From NCBI GenBank assembly GCA_964558485.1, contig CAZLED010000029.1, positions 1-30,046 on the forward strand: 30,046 nt of DNA, given 5' to 3'. Under the pieces are notes generated by a model. That model was not told where the DNA came from, ran no database searches, and was given only the letters and a program-made list of their open reading frames with translations. Origin of the DNA: UMGS1696 sp964558485. Its GTDB lineage: Bacteria; Bacillota; Clostridia; Oscillospirales; CAG-272. This document shows, piece by piece, positions 1-7,362 of the stretch. The first letter of the stretch is position 1. Every line of letters begins with the position of its first letter. The translations under genes and the position numbers were made by a program.

Positions 1-712
1 CCAGATCATCTCCGCCATCGGTATGGTGCTGGGACTGGTGCTGGGCGTGGGGCTGTTCCTGCTGCTGCCCACCTATGCCACCAAGGGTCTGGACATCCTC
101 ACCGGTGGGCATTTGGGCGCTTTCCGCAGCATCATCGAAGGACTCATTCGTATGGGGATCTTTGTGGCCTACGTTTGGGCAGTGAGCCTGATGCCGGAGA
201 TCCGCCGCACCTACGAATACCACGGGGCTGAACACAAGTCCGTTGCCTGCTTTGAAGCCGGACTGCCCCTGACCCCCGAAAATGCCGCCAAGTGTACCCG
301 GTTCCATCCCCGGTGCGGCACCAGCTTTATCTTTGTAATGCTGATCATCTCCATCATCGTCAACTCCTTTTTGACCTGGGACAGTATGCTGATCCGGGTC
401 TGCTCCAAGCTCATCACCCTGCCCTTGATCGTGGGTCTGGGCTTTGAATTCATCATGTACGCCGGCAAGCACGACAACCTGTTCACCAAGATCGTCTCCG
501 CTCCCGGCCTGTGGATGCAGCGGATCACCACCAAGGAGCCGGACGAAAAGCAGCTCTCCGTCGCCATCGAAGCCATTCTGGGTGCCATTCCTGTGGACTT
601 CCGGGAAGAAGTACAGGCACAGCTGGATGAAGTGGGCTACGTGCGGGAAGCCACCACAACCTGGGTCGATCCCAAGGCCGCTGAGAACCAAGAAGGAGAA
701 AAGCAGGCATGA
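1..712 (+). CDS. DUF1385 (YqhQ-like) membrane protein, 5' end outside window
   Basis: Integral membrane protein of the DUF1385/YqhQ family, whose function is not established. The frame is open from the first bases of the window (codons from base 2 read QIISAIG before the first Met at 23), so the true start lies upstream. The recognisable family core is EYHGAEHKSVACFE, followed by a Cys/His-containing stretch (CTRFHPRCGTSF). At least four hydrophobic segments are visible, near residues 1-17, 40-58, 102-120 and 130-147 counted from the Met at 23, then a soluble acidic tail. Its stop overlaps the prmC start by four bases (ATGA at 709-712), indicating translational coupling. A yqhQ-prmC pair is a familiar arrangement in Firmicutes, where prfA often follows; here it does not. 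Family assignment is firm, biochemical role unknown. Confidence 0.9.
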   Translation, partial: QIISAIGMVLGLVLGVGLFLLLPTYATKGLDILTGGHLGAFRSIIEGLIRMGIFVAYVWAVSLMPEIRRTYEYHGAEHKSVACFEAGLPLTPENAAKCTRFHPRCGTSFIFVMLIISIIVNSFLTWDSMLIRVCSKLITLPLIVGLGFEFIMYAGKHDNLFTKIVSAPGLWMQRITTKEPDEKQLSVAIEAILGAIPVDFREEVQAQLDEVGYVREATTTWVDPKAAENQEGEKQA

Positions 713-1536
713 CCGTCCGGGAGATCACAGACCTATTGTCTGCCCATGGGATCAAGGAAGCCGTCTGGGAAGCCTTGCTTCTGGCCGCACACTACACCGG
801 CAAAAGCACCGCATATTGGCGTGCCAACCGGGATACGGATATTGCCAGTGCCGACCTGCACGAAGCCGTCAACAAACGCTGCACCCGGGTTCCCCTGCAA
901 TATATTTTGGGTACCTGGGAATTTATGGGACTGCCCTTTCGGGTACGGGAAGGCTGCCTGATCCCACGAGCGGACACGGAGATCCTGTGTGAAAAGGCCA
1001 TCGAGCTGCTAAAGGAGCTGCACCGTCCTGCCCATGTGCTGGATCTGTGTACCGGCAGCGGCTGTATTTTGGCCTCTGTGCTGCACTACACCCAGACCGC
1101 CACCGGTACCGCCGTGGAGCTGTCTCCGGACGCACGGACCATTGCCCAAGAAAATTTCGATGCCCTGCATTTGTCCGACCGCATTCAGCTATTGCCGGGA
1201 GACATCCGGGAAGATATTCTGCCAAAGGACGACCGGTACGACCTGATCCTGTCCAATCCACCGTATGTGACCCTGGACGAAATGGGTACACTGGAACCGG
1301 AGCTGTCTCACGAACCGGCCATGGCGCTGACCGATGGTGCCAACGGACTGACCCTGTACCATGCGATTTTGGAAAACTATCTGCCCCACCTGCAGCCGGA
1401 TGGCAAGCTTTTGCTGGAGCACGGAGACAAGCAGGCCGAAGCCGTTCTGACCATGGCAAAAGCATATGGTCTTGCCGGAACGGTGCTGTACGACTACGGT
1501 GGCAAACCACGCTGCACCCTGCTGTGGCGAGAGTGA
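709..1536 (+). CDS. prmC: Peptide chain release factor N5-glutamine methyltransferase
   Basis: Methylates the Gln of the GGQ motif in release factors RF1/RF2 using S-adenosylmethionine, which supports translation termination in the cytoplasm. The 275-residue length is normal for PrmC/HemK. An N-terminal helical substrate-binding domain covers about residues 1-90. The SAM-binding motif I is LDLCTGSG at 111-118, and the diagnostic NPPY tetrapeptide is at 183-186, followed by VTLDEM as in other PrmC proteins. The start ATG at 709 overlaps the upstream stop in an ATGA, and AGGAGA just before it serves as ribosome binding site. The usual partner prfA is not next to it. Other N6/N5 methyltransferases share NPPY, but the full-length match to PrmC architecture makes this call safe. 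Confidence 0.95.
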   Translation: MTVREITDLLSAHGIKEAVWEALLLAAHYTGKSTAYWRANRDTDIASADLHEAVNKRCTRVPLQYILGTWEFMGLPFRVREGCLIPRADTEILCEKAIELLKELHRPAHVLDLCTGSGCILASVLHYTQTATGTAVELSPDARTIAQENFDALHLSDRIQLLPGDIREDILPKDDRYDLILSNPPYVTLDEMGTLEPELSHEPAMALTDGANGLTLYHAILENYLPHLQPDGKLLLEHGDKQAEAVLTMAKAYGLAGTVLYDYGGKPRCTLLWRE

Positions 1537-1615
1537 ATATAGCTGCATCCCCTACATATCGATAGCGTTCACCATACAGAAAAACGACACCTAACATAGA
1601 AAGGATGAAACCATC

Positions 1616-2254
1616 ATGACACGTGAAGAAGAAAAGATCATGGCTGGGAAGCTGTTTTGTCCCGGCGACCCGGAGCTGAAAGCCATCAAGCTTCGTTGCC
1701 ACAACCTGTGCAGCGAATACAACCGCACCTTTGAAGACGAGACCGAAAAGAGAGCGGAATTGGTGAAACAGATCTTTGGTTCCTTTGGCGAAAAGAGCTT
1801 TGTGCAGGGACCGCTGACCGTCCATTACGGCATACATACCCACATCGGCGACCGGTTCTTTGGCAACTTCAACCTGACCATCCAGGACGATGCGACCGTC
1901 ACCATCGGCAACGACTGCAACTTTGGTCCCAACGTCACCATCGTCACACCCATCCATCCCATGATCGCCAGCGAACGGAAGCTCATGCGCAACGAAAAAG
2001 GCGAACCTACCCGGTTCTGCTACGCCAAGCCTGTGACCATCGGCAACGACTGCTGGTTCGGCGCCAACGTGGTGGTCTGCCCCGGCGTCACCATTGGCGA
2101 TGGCTGTGTCATCGGTGCCGGTGCTGTGGTCACCCGTGACATTCCTGCCAACTCCTTTGCTGCCGGGAACCCCTGCCGTGTCATCCGGGAGATCACCGAA
2201 GAAGACTCTATGATCCACAAGCCCGACATCATGGGAGACAATCAGCTTTTCTAA
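1616..2254 (+). CDS. Maltose/galactoside-type O-acetyltransferase (left-handed beta-helix)
   Basis: Acetyl-CoA-dependent sugar O-acetyltransferase of the Maa/LacA hexapeptide-repeat family, cytoplasmic and normally trimeric. The 212-residue protein has the N-terminal Mac domain (roughly 5-65, starting with MAGKLFCPGDPEL and containing CHNLCSEYN), then the left-handed beta-helix from about 75 to 190. Imperfect hexapeptide turns are visible (VTIGNDCNFGPNVTI, VTIGNDCWFGANVVV, VTIGDGCVIGAGAVV). The catalytic His is expected in TPIHPM at about residue 107. The C-terminal GNPCRVIREI is also typical. A GAAAGGATG ribosome binding site precedes ATG 1616. The true acceptor cannot be told from sequence: maltose, galactoside and other sugars are all possible. 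It lies 79 bases after prmC and 16 bases before leuA, so it is probably co-transcribed. Confidence 0.88.
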   Translation: MTREEEKIMAGKLFCPGDPELKAIKLRCHNLCSEYNRTFEDETEKRAELVKQIFGSFGEKSFVQGPLTVHYGIHTHIGDRFFGNFNLTIQDDATVTIGNDCNFGPNVTIVTPIHPMIASERKLMRNEKGEPTRFCYAKPVTIGNDCWFGANVVVCPGVTIGDGCVIGAGAVVTRDIPANSFAAGNPCRVIREITEEDSMIHKPDIMGDNQLF

Positions 2255-2270
2255 AAACGACATTTGTATC

Positions 2271-3827
2271 ATGACAAAAATTGAAATATGCGACACCACG
2301 CTCCGGGACGGCGAACAGACTCCCGGTGTCCATTTCGGGATCCGGCAGAAGCTGGACATTGCCCTGCGGCTGGAAGCACTGGGCGTGGACGTGATCGAAG
2401 CTGGGTTTCCGGCGGCCTCCGAAGGGGACTGTGAAGCGGTACGACTGATCGGAGAACGGGTACAAAACAGCGTGGTCTGTGGTCTGGCCCGGTGCGTGAA
2501 AGAGGACATCGACGCCTGCTACACCGCACTGCACGCCGCTGCCCATCCCCGGATCCATATCTTCATCGCCACCAGCGACATCCACCTGACCCACAAGCTC
2601 CACATCGACCGTGCAGAAGCTCTGCGCCGGATCGCCGAGAACATGACCTATGCCGCATCCCTGTTCCGGGAAGTGCAGTTCTCCTGTGAGGACGCCACCC
2701 GTACCGACCGGGACTTTCTGGTGGAAGCCGTAGCCTGTGCCATCGAACACGGTGCCACCATCGTCAATATTCCCGACACGGTGGGCTACACCACACCGGA
2801 GGAGTTTTACGCCATTTTGTCCCGACTCCGCAGCCGCATTCCTGCCTTTGACGAAGGAACGGTGCAGCTGGGCGTCCACTGCCACAACGACTTAGGTCTT
2901 GCCACCGCCAACAATCTGTCCGCCATTTCCGCCGGTGCCACCCATATCGAATGCACCATCAACGGTCTGGGCGAACGAGCCGGCAACGCACCGCTGGAGG
3001 AGCTGGTGATGGCTTTGTCTGTGCGCCGGGACGCCTTTGGCCATGGGATCGAAACGGGTATCCGCACCACCGAGATCACGGCGACCTCACGACTGGTGGC
3101 ATCCTTGTCCGGCGTGCCTGTGTCTCCCAATAAGGCCATCGTCGGTGCCAATGTGTTCACCCACGCCAGCGGTATCCACCAGCACGGGGTCATGCAGGAT
3201 CGACGCACCTACGAGATCATGGCACCGGAGGACATCGGCCTGACCGCCAATACGATCCAGCTGGGCAAGCTGTCCGGCCGTCACGCCTTTGCAGAACGGG
3301 TGCGGCAGATGGGCTACACCCTCAGCGAAAAGGGGATCGACGCCACCTTTGTGCGGTTCAAGGACGTGGCAGACCGGAAGGCTGTGATCACCGACGACGA
3401 CATCCGTGCCATCCTCAGCGAATATCTCGATTCTCTGGAAGGCCGCTATCGCCTGTCCACCTTCCAGATCCAGTCCGGGAACCACATCCAGGCTATGGCG
3501 CTGGTCACCCTGGACGACAACCACCATATGCAACGGGACGAGCTGGGCGACCTGGTTCCCACAAAGATCACGGAAGCGGCTCCCGGCGAAGGTCCTGTGG
3601 ATGCCGCCTTCAACGCCATCGGTCGCATTGCCGGTGCGGAGAACGTGTCTCTGACCAGCTACGAGATCCGTGCCATCACCGAAGGAACAGACGCATTGGG
3701 CGAAGCCATCGTGAAGATCCAGGCCGGCACATCCCTGTTCACCGGCCGAGGGGTCTCCACGGACATCATCAAAGCGTCCATCAAAGCCTATCTCAATGCC
3801 ATCAACAAATGGGACAGGACGAAATAA
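2271..3827 (+). CDS. leuA: 2-isopropylmalate synthase
   Basis: Condenses acetyl-CoA with 2-oxoisovalerate, the first committed step of leucine synthesis. The 518 residues match the short LeuA type of Firmicutes. The TIM-barrel HMGL-like domain starts with DTTLRDGEQTPG (7-18, metal-binding Asp and catalytic Arg). The second metal motif HCHND is at about 203-207, and GLGERAGNAPLEE and ASGIHQHG follow. The C-terminal allosteric/dimerisation domain (about 390-510) contains the GEGPVDAAFNAI stretch typical of leucine-regulated LeuA. No clear Shine-Dalgarno precedes ATG 2271, so translation may depend on coupling to the gene 16 bases upstream. leuB, leuC and leuD are not in the window. A homocitrate or methylthioalkylmalate synthase is a less likely alternative. 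Confidence 0.92.
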   Translation: MTKIEICDTTLRDGEQTPGVHFGIRQKLDIALRLEALGVDVIEAGFPAASEGDCEAVRLIGERVQNSVVCGLARCVKEDIDACYTALHAAAHPRIHIFIATSDIHLTHKLHIDRAEALRRIAENMTYAASLFREVQFSCEDATRTDRDFLVEAVACAIEHGATIVNIPDTVGYTTPEEFYAILSRLRSRIPAFDEGTVQLGVHCHNDLGLATANNLSAISAGATHIECTINGLGERAGNAPLEELVMALSVRRDAFGHGIETGIRTTEITATSRLVASLSGVPVSPNKAIVGANVFTHASGIHQHGVMQDRRTYEIMAPEDIGLTANTIQLGKLSGRHAFAERVRQMGYTLSEKGIDATFVRFKDVADRKAVITDDDIRAILSEYLDSLEGRYRLSTFQIQSGNHIQAMALVTLDDNHHMQRDELGDLVPTKITEAAPGEGPVDAAFNAIGRIAGAENVSLTSYEIRAITEGTDALGEAIVKIQAGTSLFTGRGVSTDIIKASIKAYLNAINKWDRTK

Positions 3828-3830
3828 ATC

Positions 3831-5414
3831 ATGAAGATCGAGATCTATGATACCACGCTGCGAGACGGGATCCAGGGCTGCGGCGTGGATTTTTCGCAGG
3901 AGGACAAGCTGTCCGTCCTGCACACACTGGATCATCTTGGCGTAACCTATATCGAAGTGGGTATGCTCACCGACGAGGACACGGCTGCCTTCTGTGAGAC
4001 CGTGGCGGCAGAGGTGCTGACCTGTGCGACCCCTGTGGTGTTCGGGCAGACCTGTCGTCCCGGTGAGCACTGCCCGGACAATGCGGCCCTCTGCGCCATG
4101 GCAAGCTGCTCTCTGCCGGTGGCAACGATCTACGGCAAAAGCTGGCTGTACCAGGTGGAGCAGGTGCTGCATACCACCAAAGACGAGAATCTGCGCATGA
4201 TCCGGGACACCATCGTGTTCCTGAAACAGGCTGGCAAGCAGGTGTTTTTCGATGCGGAGCATTTCTTTGACGGCTACAGCGACGATGCTGCCTATGCGCT
4301 GGACGTGGTGGACACTGCCTTTGCCGCCGGGGCCGACCGGGTGATCCTATGCGACACCAACGGCGGTATGCTGCCGGACACCATCGGGCTTGTGACCAAG
4401 GCAGTGGCAGACCGGTTTGGTGGAGGCAGGCTGGGGATCCACTGCCACAACGACATGGGTATGGCATCGGCCTGTACGGTATCGGCGGTGCTCAGTGGCG
4501 TTTGTCAGATCCAGGGCACCATCTCCGGCTTTGGGGAACGCTGTGGAAACGCCAACCTGAACACGCTGATCCCGGTGCTGCAGCTAAAGCTGGGCTTTGA
4601 CTGCATCGGGGAAAAGCTGCCTCGCCTGACCGCCTGTGCCCGGCAGATCAACGAACGTGCCAATCGTGCCTTCAACGAAAACGAACCCTTTGTGGGCGGC
4701 TATGCGTTCACCCACAAGGCAGGCACCCACATCGATGGCGTGACCAAATCTCCCCGTTCCTTCGAGCATATGGATCCGGCTACGGTGGGGAACCGGCGCA
4801 ACATCGTCATCAGCAGTCTCAGCGGACGGGCGGCACTGGCGGACAAAATGCGTGCCTATCTGCCGGATCCGGAAGCGCTGACCAAGGATTCCCCACGGCT
4901 GCTGGAGCTGTCCCGGATCCTCAAGGAACGGGAGTCCCTGGGCTACGATTACGAGGATGCAGCGGCGTCGTTGGCACTGCTGATCGAAGAAGTGCTGAAC
5001 CAACGGAAGCGGTACTTTGATCTACTGCATTTCAAGGTCATGGTGGAAAACCAGCCGCTTTCTGCCCATACGGCCGTGGAGGACATGAGCGCCATTGCCA
5101 CCATCAAGATCGCCGTAGGTGGTCGTGAAGAGCTGACAGCCGGCGAAGGCAACGGTCCCGTGAACGCCATGGACGAAGCACTGCGTCGGGCGCTGGTGCG
5201 GTTTTATCCCCAGATCTCCCAGATGCGGCTGTCGGACTATCGGGTACGGGTGCTGAATTCGGGAGCCACGGCCTCTGTGGTACGGGTCCTGATCGAATCC
5301 ACGGACGGGGTCGAGGTATGGCGCACGGTGGGTGTATCGCCGGACATCATCACCGCCAGCTGGCAGGCGCTGCGGGATTCGGTGGAATATATGCTGTCCC
5401 TGTCAGAAACTTAA
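3831..5414 (+). CDS. cimA: (R)-citramalate synthase
   Basis: Condenses pyruvate with acetyl-CoA to citramalate, opening the threonine-independent route to 2-oxobutyrate and isoleucine. It is a 527-residue LeuA paralogue. Signatures are DTTLRDGIQG near the N-terminus (7-16), the CimA-type stretch VFFDAEHFFDGY near residue 135, LCDTNGGMLPD, HCHNDMGMA, GFGERCGNANL and HKAGTHIDG. The C-terminal LeuA-type regulatory domain contains GEGNGPVNAMDEAL. The AEHFFDGY and CDTNGG stretches are what separate this group from true LeuA. Only three bases separate the leuA stop from this ATG and there is no strong Shine-Dalgarno, so translational coupling is likely. The leuA-cimA tandem suggests branched-chain amino acid supply as one unit. 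Confidence 0.9.
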   Translation: MKIEIYDTTLRDGIQGCGVDFSQEDKLSVLHTLDHLGVTYIEVGMLTDEDTAAFCETVAAEVLTCATPVVFGQTCRPGEHCPDNAALCAMASCSLPVATIYGKSWLYQVEQVLHTTKDENLRMIRDTIVFLKQAGKQVFFDAEHFFDGYSDDAAYALDVVDTAFAAGADRVILCDTNGGMLPDTIGLVTKAVADRFGGGRLGIHCHNDMGMASACTVSAVLSGVCQIQGTISGFGERCGNANLNTLIPVLQLKLGFDCIGEKLPRLTACARQINERANRAFNENEPFVGGYAFTHKAGTHIDGVTKSPRSFEHMDPATVGNRRNIVISSLSGRAALADKMRAYLPDPEALTKDSPRLLELSRILKERESLGYDYEDAAASLALLIEEVLNQRKRYFDLLHFKVMVENQPLSAHTAVEDMSAIATIKIAVGGREELTAGEGNGPVNAMDEALRRALVRFYPQISQMRLSDYRVRVLNSGATASVVRVLIESTDGVEVWRTVGVSPDIITASWQALRDSVEYMLSLSET

Positions 5415-5433
5415 TATTTGGAGTCAACATAAC

Positions 5434-6492
5434 ATGAAAACCATTTGCGTACTTTTTGGCGGGAAGTCTTCGGAATATGAAGTCTCCCTGTCCTCTTCTT
5501 ATGCGGTGCTGTCCAACATCGACCGGGCCGCCTACAATATCGTCTGCATTGGGATCACCAAGGATGAGGGGCATTGGTACCGGTACGACGGGCCTCTTGG
5601 TGCCATTCGGGACAACAGCTGGTGTGCCCATCCGGAGACGCTGCCCACGGTATCTCTGGATCTGTCTACGGGAAAGCTCTTGTGTACAGCTCCGGACGGC
5701 ACGGTGACGGCGGTGGTCTGTGATGTGGCGTTCCCGGTGCTGCACGGCAAATATGGGGAAGACGGCACGGTACAGGGTCTGTTTGCGGTAGCCGGGATCC
5801 CGGTGGTTGGCTGCGGCTGCACGTCCAGTGGGGTCTGCATGGACAAAGCCTTCACCAAGTCCATCATTGCCCACGACACGGACATCCGGCAGGCCAAGGC
5901 TGTGATCGCACGTGCCGAAGATGCGGCAGACATGGAAGCACTGCGGACAAAATGCGAAGCGGCCTTTGGGTATCCCATGTTCGTCAAGCCCAGTGCGGCC
6001 GGTTCTTCCGTGGGTGTCAGCAAGGTCAAGGATGCGTCCGGATTTGCGGCAGCGGTGACCAAGGCGTTCCGGGAAGACAGCAAGGTGCTGATCGAGGAGA
6101 CCATTGTGGGCTGTGAGATCGAGGTCGCCGTATTCGAGGATCACGGCAAGTTGTTTGCCGCAGAGGCCGCCGAAATCGACATGGGTGGCAGTGAATTCTA
6201 CGATTACGACACGAAATATGTCAGCGACACATCTGGGTATTATCTGCCGGCCCGGATCACACCGGCGCAGATGGCCGAGGTACAGGCGCAGGCTAAGACC
6301 ATATTCCATGCACTGGACTGCCGTGTCTACAGCCGGGTGGATTTCTTTTTGACGAAGGACGGCTTTGTGTTCAACGAGATCAACACGATCCCCGGCTTCA
6401 CGCCCATTTCCATGTACCCGAAAATGATGATGCACACGGGCATGACCTACGCCCAGCTCATCGACCGTATGCTGTCGGCGGCGCTGGAGTAA
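5434..6492 (+). CDS. ddl: D-alanine--D-alanine ligase
   Basis: ATP-grasp ligase making D-Ala-D-Ala for peptidoglycan precursors in the cytoplasm. I chose ATG 5434 (MKTICVLFGG), 352 residues, because the frame further upstream overlaps cimA and an upstream TTGGAG gives a ribosome binding site. Visible motifs are GGKSSEYEVSLSSS (substrate binding), FPVLHGKYGEDG, the ATP-grasp stretch PMFVKPSAAGSSVGV, the omega-loop FYDYDTKY that carries the Tyr typical of D-Ala ligases, and NEINTIPGFTPISMYP near the C-terminus. Overall layout resembles VanG-like ligases. The SMYP at the D-Ala2 pocket, however, is the housekeeping form as I recall it; VanG-type D-Ser enzymes carry Arg there. It lies 19 bases after cimA. 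Confidence 0.92.
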   Translation: MKTICVLFGGKSSEYEVSLSSSYAVLSNIDRAAYNIVCIGITKDEGHWYRYDGPLGAIRDNSWCAHPETLPTVSLDLSTGKLLCTAPDGTVTAVVCDVAFPVLHGKYGEDGTVQGLFAVAGIPVVGCGCTSSGVCMDKAFTKSIIAHDTDIRQAKAVIARAEDAADMEALRTKCEAAFGYPMFVKPSAAGSSVGVSKVKDASGFAAAVTKAFREDSKVLIEETIVGCEIEVAVFEDHGKLFAAEAAEIDMGGSEFYDYDTKYVSDTSGYYLPARITPAQMAEVQAQAKTIFHALDCRVYSRVDFFLTKDGFVFNEINTIPGFTPISMYPKMMMHTGMTYAQLIDRMLSAALE

Positions 6493-6545
6493 GGGGGAAG
6501 GGCGTATCCCTTTACCTAACCCTCGTGCCGAGAACGCATATTTTT

Positions 6546-6662
6546 CCAACTGCATTGGAGCTGATCTAAATCCTTTGGGATTCTTCAACTGGCGTTGGGG
6601 CTGTGATCCATTACACATGGTACGCACGTCACGTGGGGTGTTTGTTCTAAACTGGCGTTTGG
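6546..6662. repeat. Three related short stem-loops with compensating stem changes
   Basis: Three imperfect repeats spaced by about 40 and 60 bases form small hairpins. They are CCAA-ctgca-TTGG at 6546-6558, CAAC-tggc-GTTG at 6586-6597 (extendable by G-T pairs) and CTAAAC-tggc-GTTTGG at 6647-6662. The loop core is conserved in the last two, while the stem bases change on both sides. Each of the first two is followed by a GCTG(T)GATC-like stretch. Paired changes suggest selection on the fold rather than on the sequence. Function unknown. Confidence 0.5.
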
Positions 6663-6720
6663 CGTGATTTCCTCTTTGTCCTGCCCAGGACGTGGGATGC
6701 CCTACGCGGGCAGCGCCCAA

Positions 6721-6802
6721 AGGGATAGGCCAACTTCGCCATAGGCGAATGTTGTGGGGAAGATCAAACTTCCTCGGCAGTTTGTTCCCCTTCCCTATCC
6801 CT
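6721..6802. repeat. Three-way-junction-like inverted repeat
   Basis: A closing stem, AGGGATAGG at 6721-6729 with CCTATCCCT at 6794-6802, encloses two arms. Arm 1 is CAACTTCGCC-ata-GGCGAA-t-GTTG at 6731-6754 (10 pairs, one bulge). Arm 2 is GGGGAA...AAACT with AGTTT-g-TTCCCC at 6756-6790. The arms fill almost the whole interior, so the sequence can fold as a compact Y in either strand. The fold is read directly from the sequence; identity and function are not known. Confidence 0.6.
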
Positions 6803-7139
6803 CTGGGGACTCCCAACCCAACCCTATTAATCGCCTCAAAATGCATGACCGCAGTTGTTTACTCAAACTTCTCTGGAAGCATAGCATTTCGCAGTAAATT
6901 TTGTTCGCCTTGAGAATCCCGTTTTTGATTGGGCTAACCGCATTAGGACGGTTGGACAAGGCTAAGAATTTCGTTTGGTGCCAGACGTTTGTATATCAGA
7001 CACCAACGTAGAACACCAATTCATTCGACTGGTAATTATTTCAGCCAGTTTCCCGTATGTTTCTCACGTATTTAACGTTTATAAAAATATTGCGTTATGC
7101 TCTGCTTCCAGGAAAACCAATGTTGATTACCCTCTAAGT

Positions 7140-7309
7140 ACTGCCTGTACAAGGCAGTCACCCGAAACTTTTCGGGAAAAGAAACCTGGTGTCAGCTGTA
7201 CGCCAGCACAAAGCCAAAAACAGGGGAAATGGGAAAATCCCATGGCTACCTGCCCAAACGCAGTTTGAAGACCTCCGTGGGTTCCGCTGTAAGGGGATCG
7301 CATCCCCTT
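7140..7309. repeat. Cluster of perfect hairpins upstream of the rhamnosidase gene
   Basis: Four hairpins lie within 170 bases: ACTGCCT/AGGCAGT at 7140-7158, CCCGAA/TTCGGG at 7161-7176, ATGGGA-aaa-TCCCAT at 7229-7243 and AAGGGGAT-cgc-ATCCCCTT at 7291-7309. A weaker GCTG/CAGC stem lies near 7194-7206. The last hairpin ends 34 bases before the AAAGGAG ribosome binding site of the downstream gene. They might be REP-like elements or a structured 5' leader. None has a T-run that would make it a clear terminator on the + strand. Confidence 0.5.
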
Positions 7310-7362
7310 GCCCCACACCCAACGCCTGCACTAAATTTTCCAAAAAGGAGCAACCTATATCC

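Larger units (their letters stand above)
6493..7362. other. 870-base intergenic region rich in inverted repeats
   Basis: No credible protein gene is visible. The longest frames inside have no ribosome binding site and no recognisable protein features. Base composition becomes AT-richer around 6830-7140. Many short perfect or near-perfect inverted repeats occur, in two clusters (about 6546-6802 and 7140-7309). A weak 5-bp hairpin, AAGGG/CCCTT, follows ddl at 6498-6512 and might help terminate. Further stems are GTCCT/AGGAC at 6678-6691 and TGCCC/GGGCA at 6698-6712. I could not match the region to a known riboswitch, T-box or insertion sequence. It may be a decayed mobile repeat, a structured RNA or a regulatory leader for the glycosidase operon. 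Confidence 0.6.

Noticed and set aside
5350..6846. 498-codon - strand frame across ddl and the start of the intergenic region
   Set aside because: It is antisense to ddl, and its upstream part lies in the hairpin region. No coding evidence.
6692..7268. Small + strand frames of 73 and 97 codons in the intergenic region
   Set aside because: No ribosome binding sites, odd composition, and overlap with inverted repeats. They are more likely by-products of the repeat-rich sequence.
6493..7362. T-box or riboswitch, CRISPR array, tRNA
   Set aside because: No T-box sequence, no regular direct repeats with unique spacers, and no cloverleaf with a CCA-type end could be found. The Y-shaped fold lacks tRNA landmarks.
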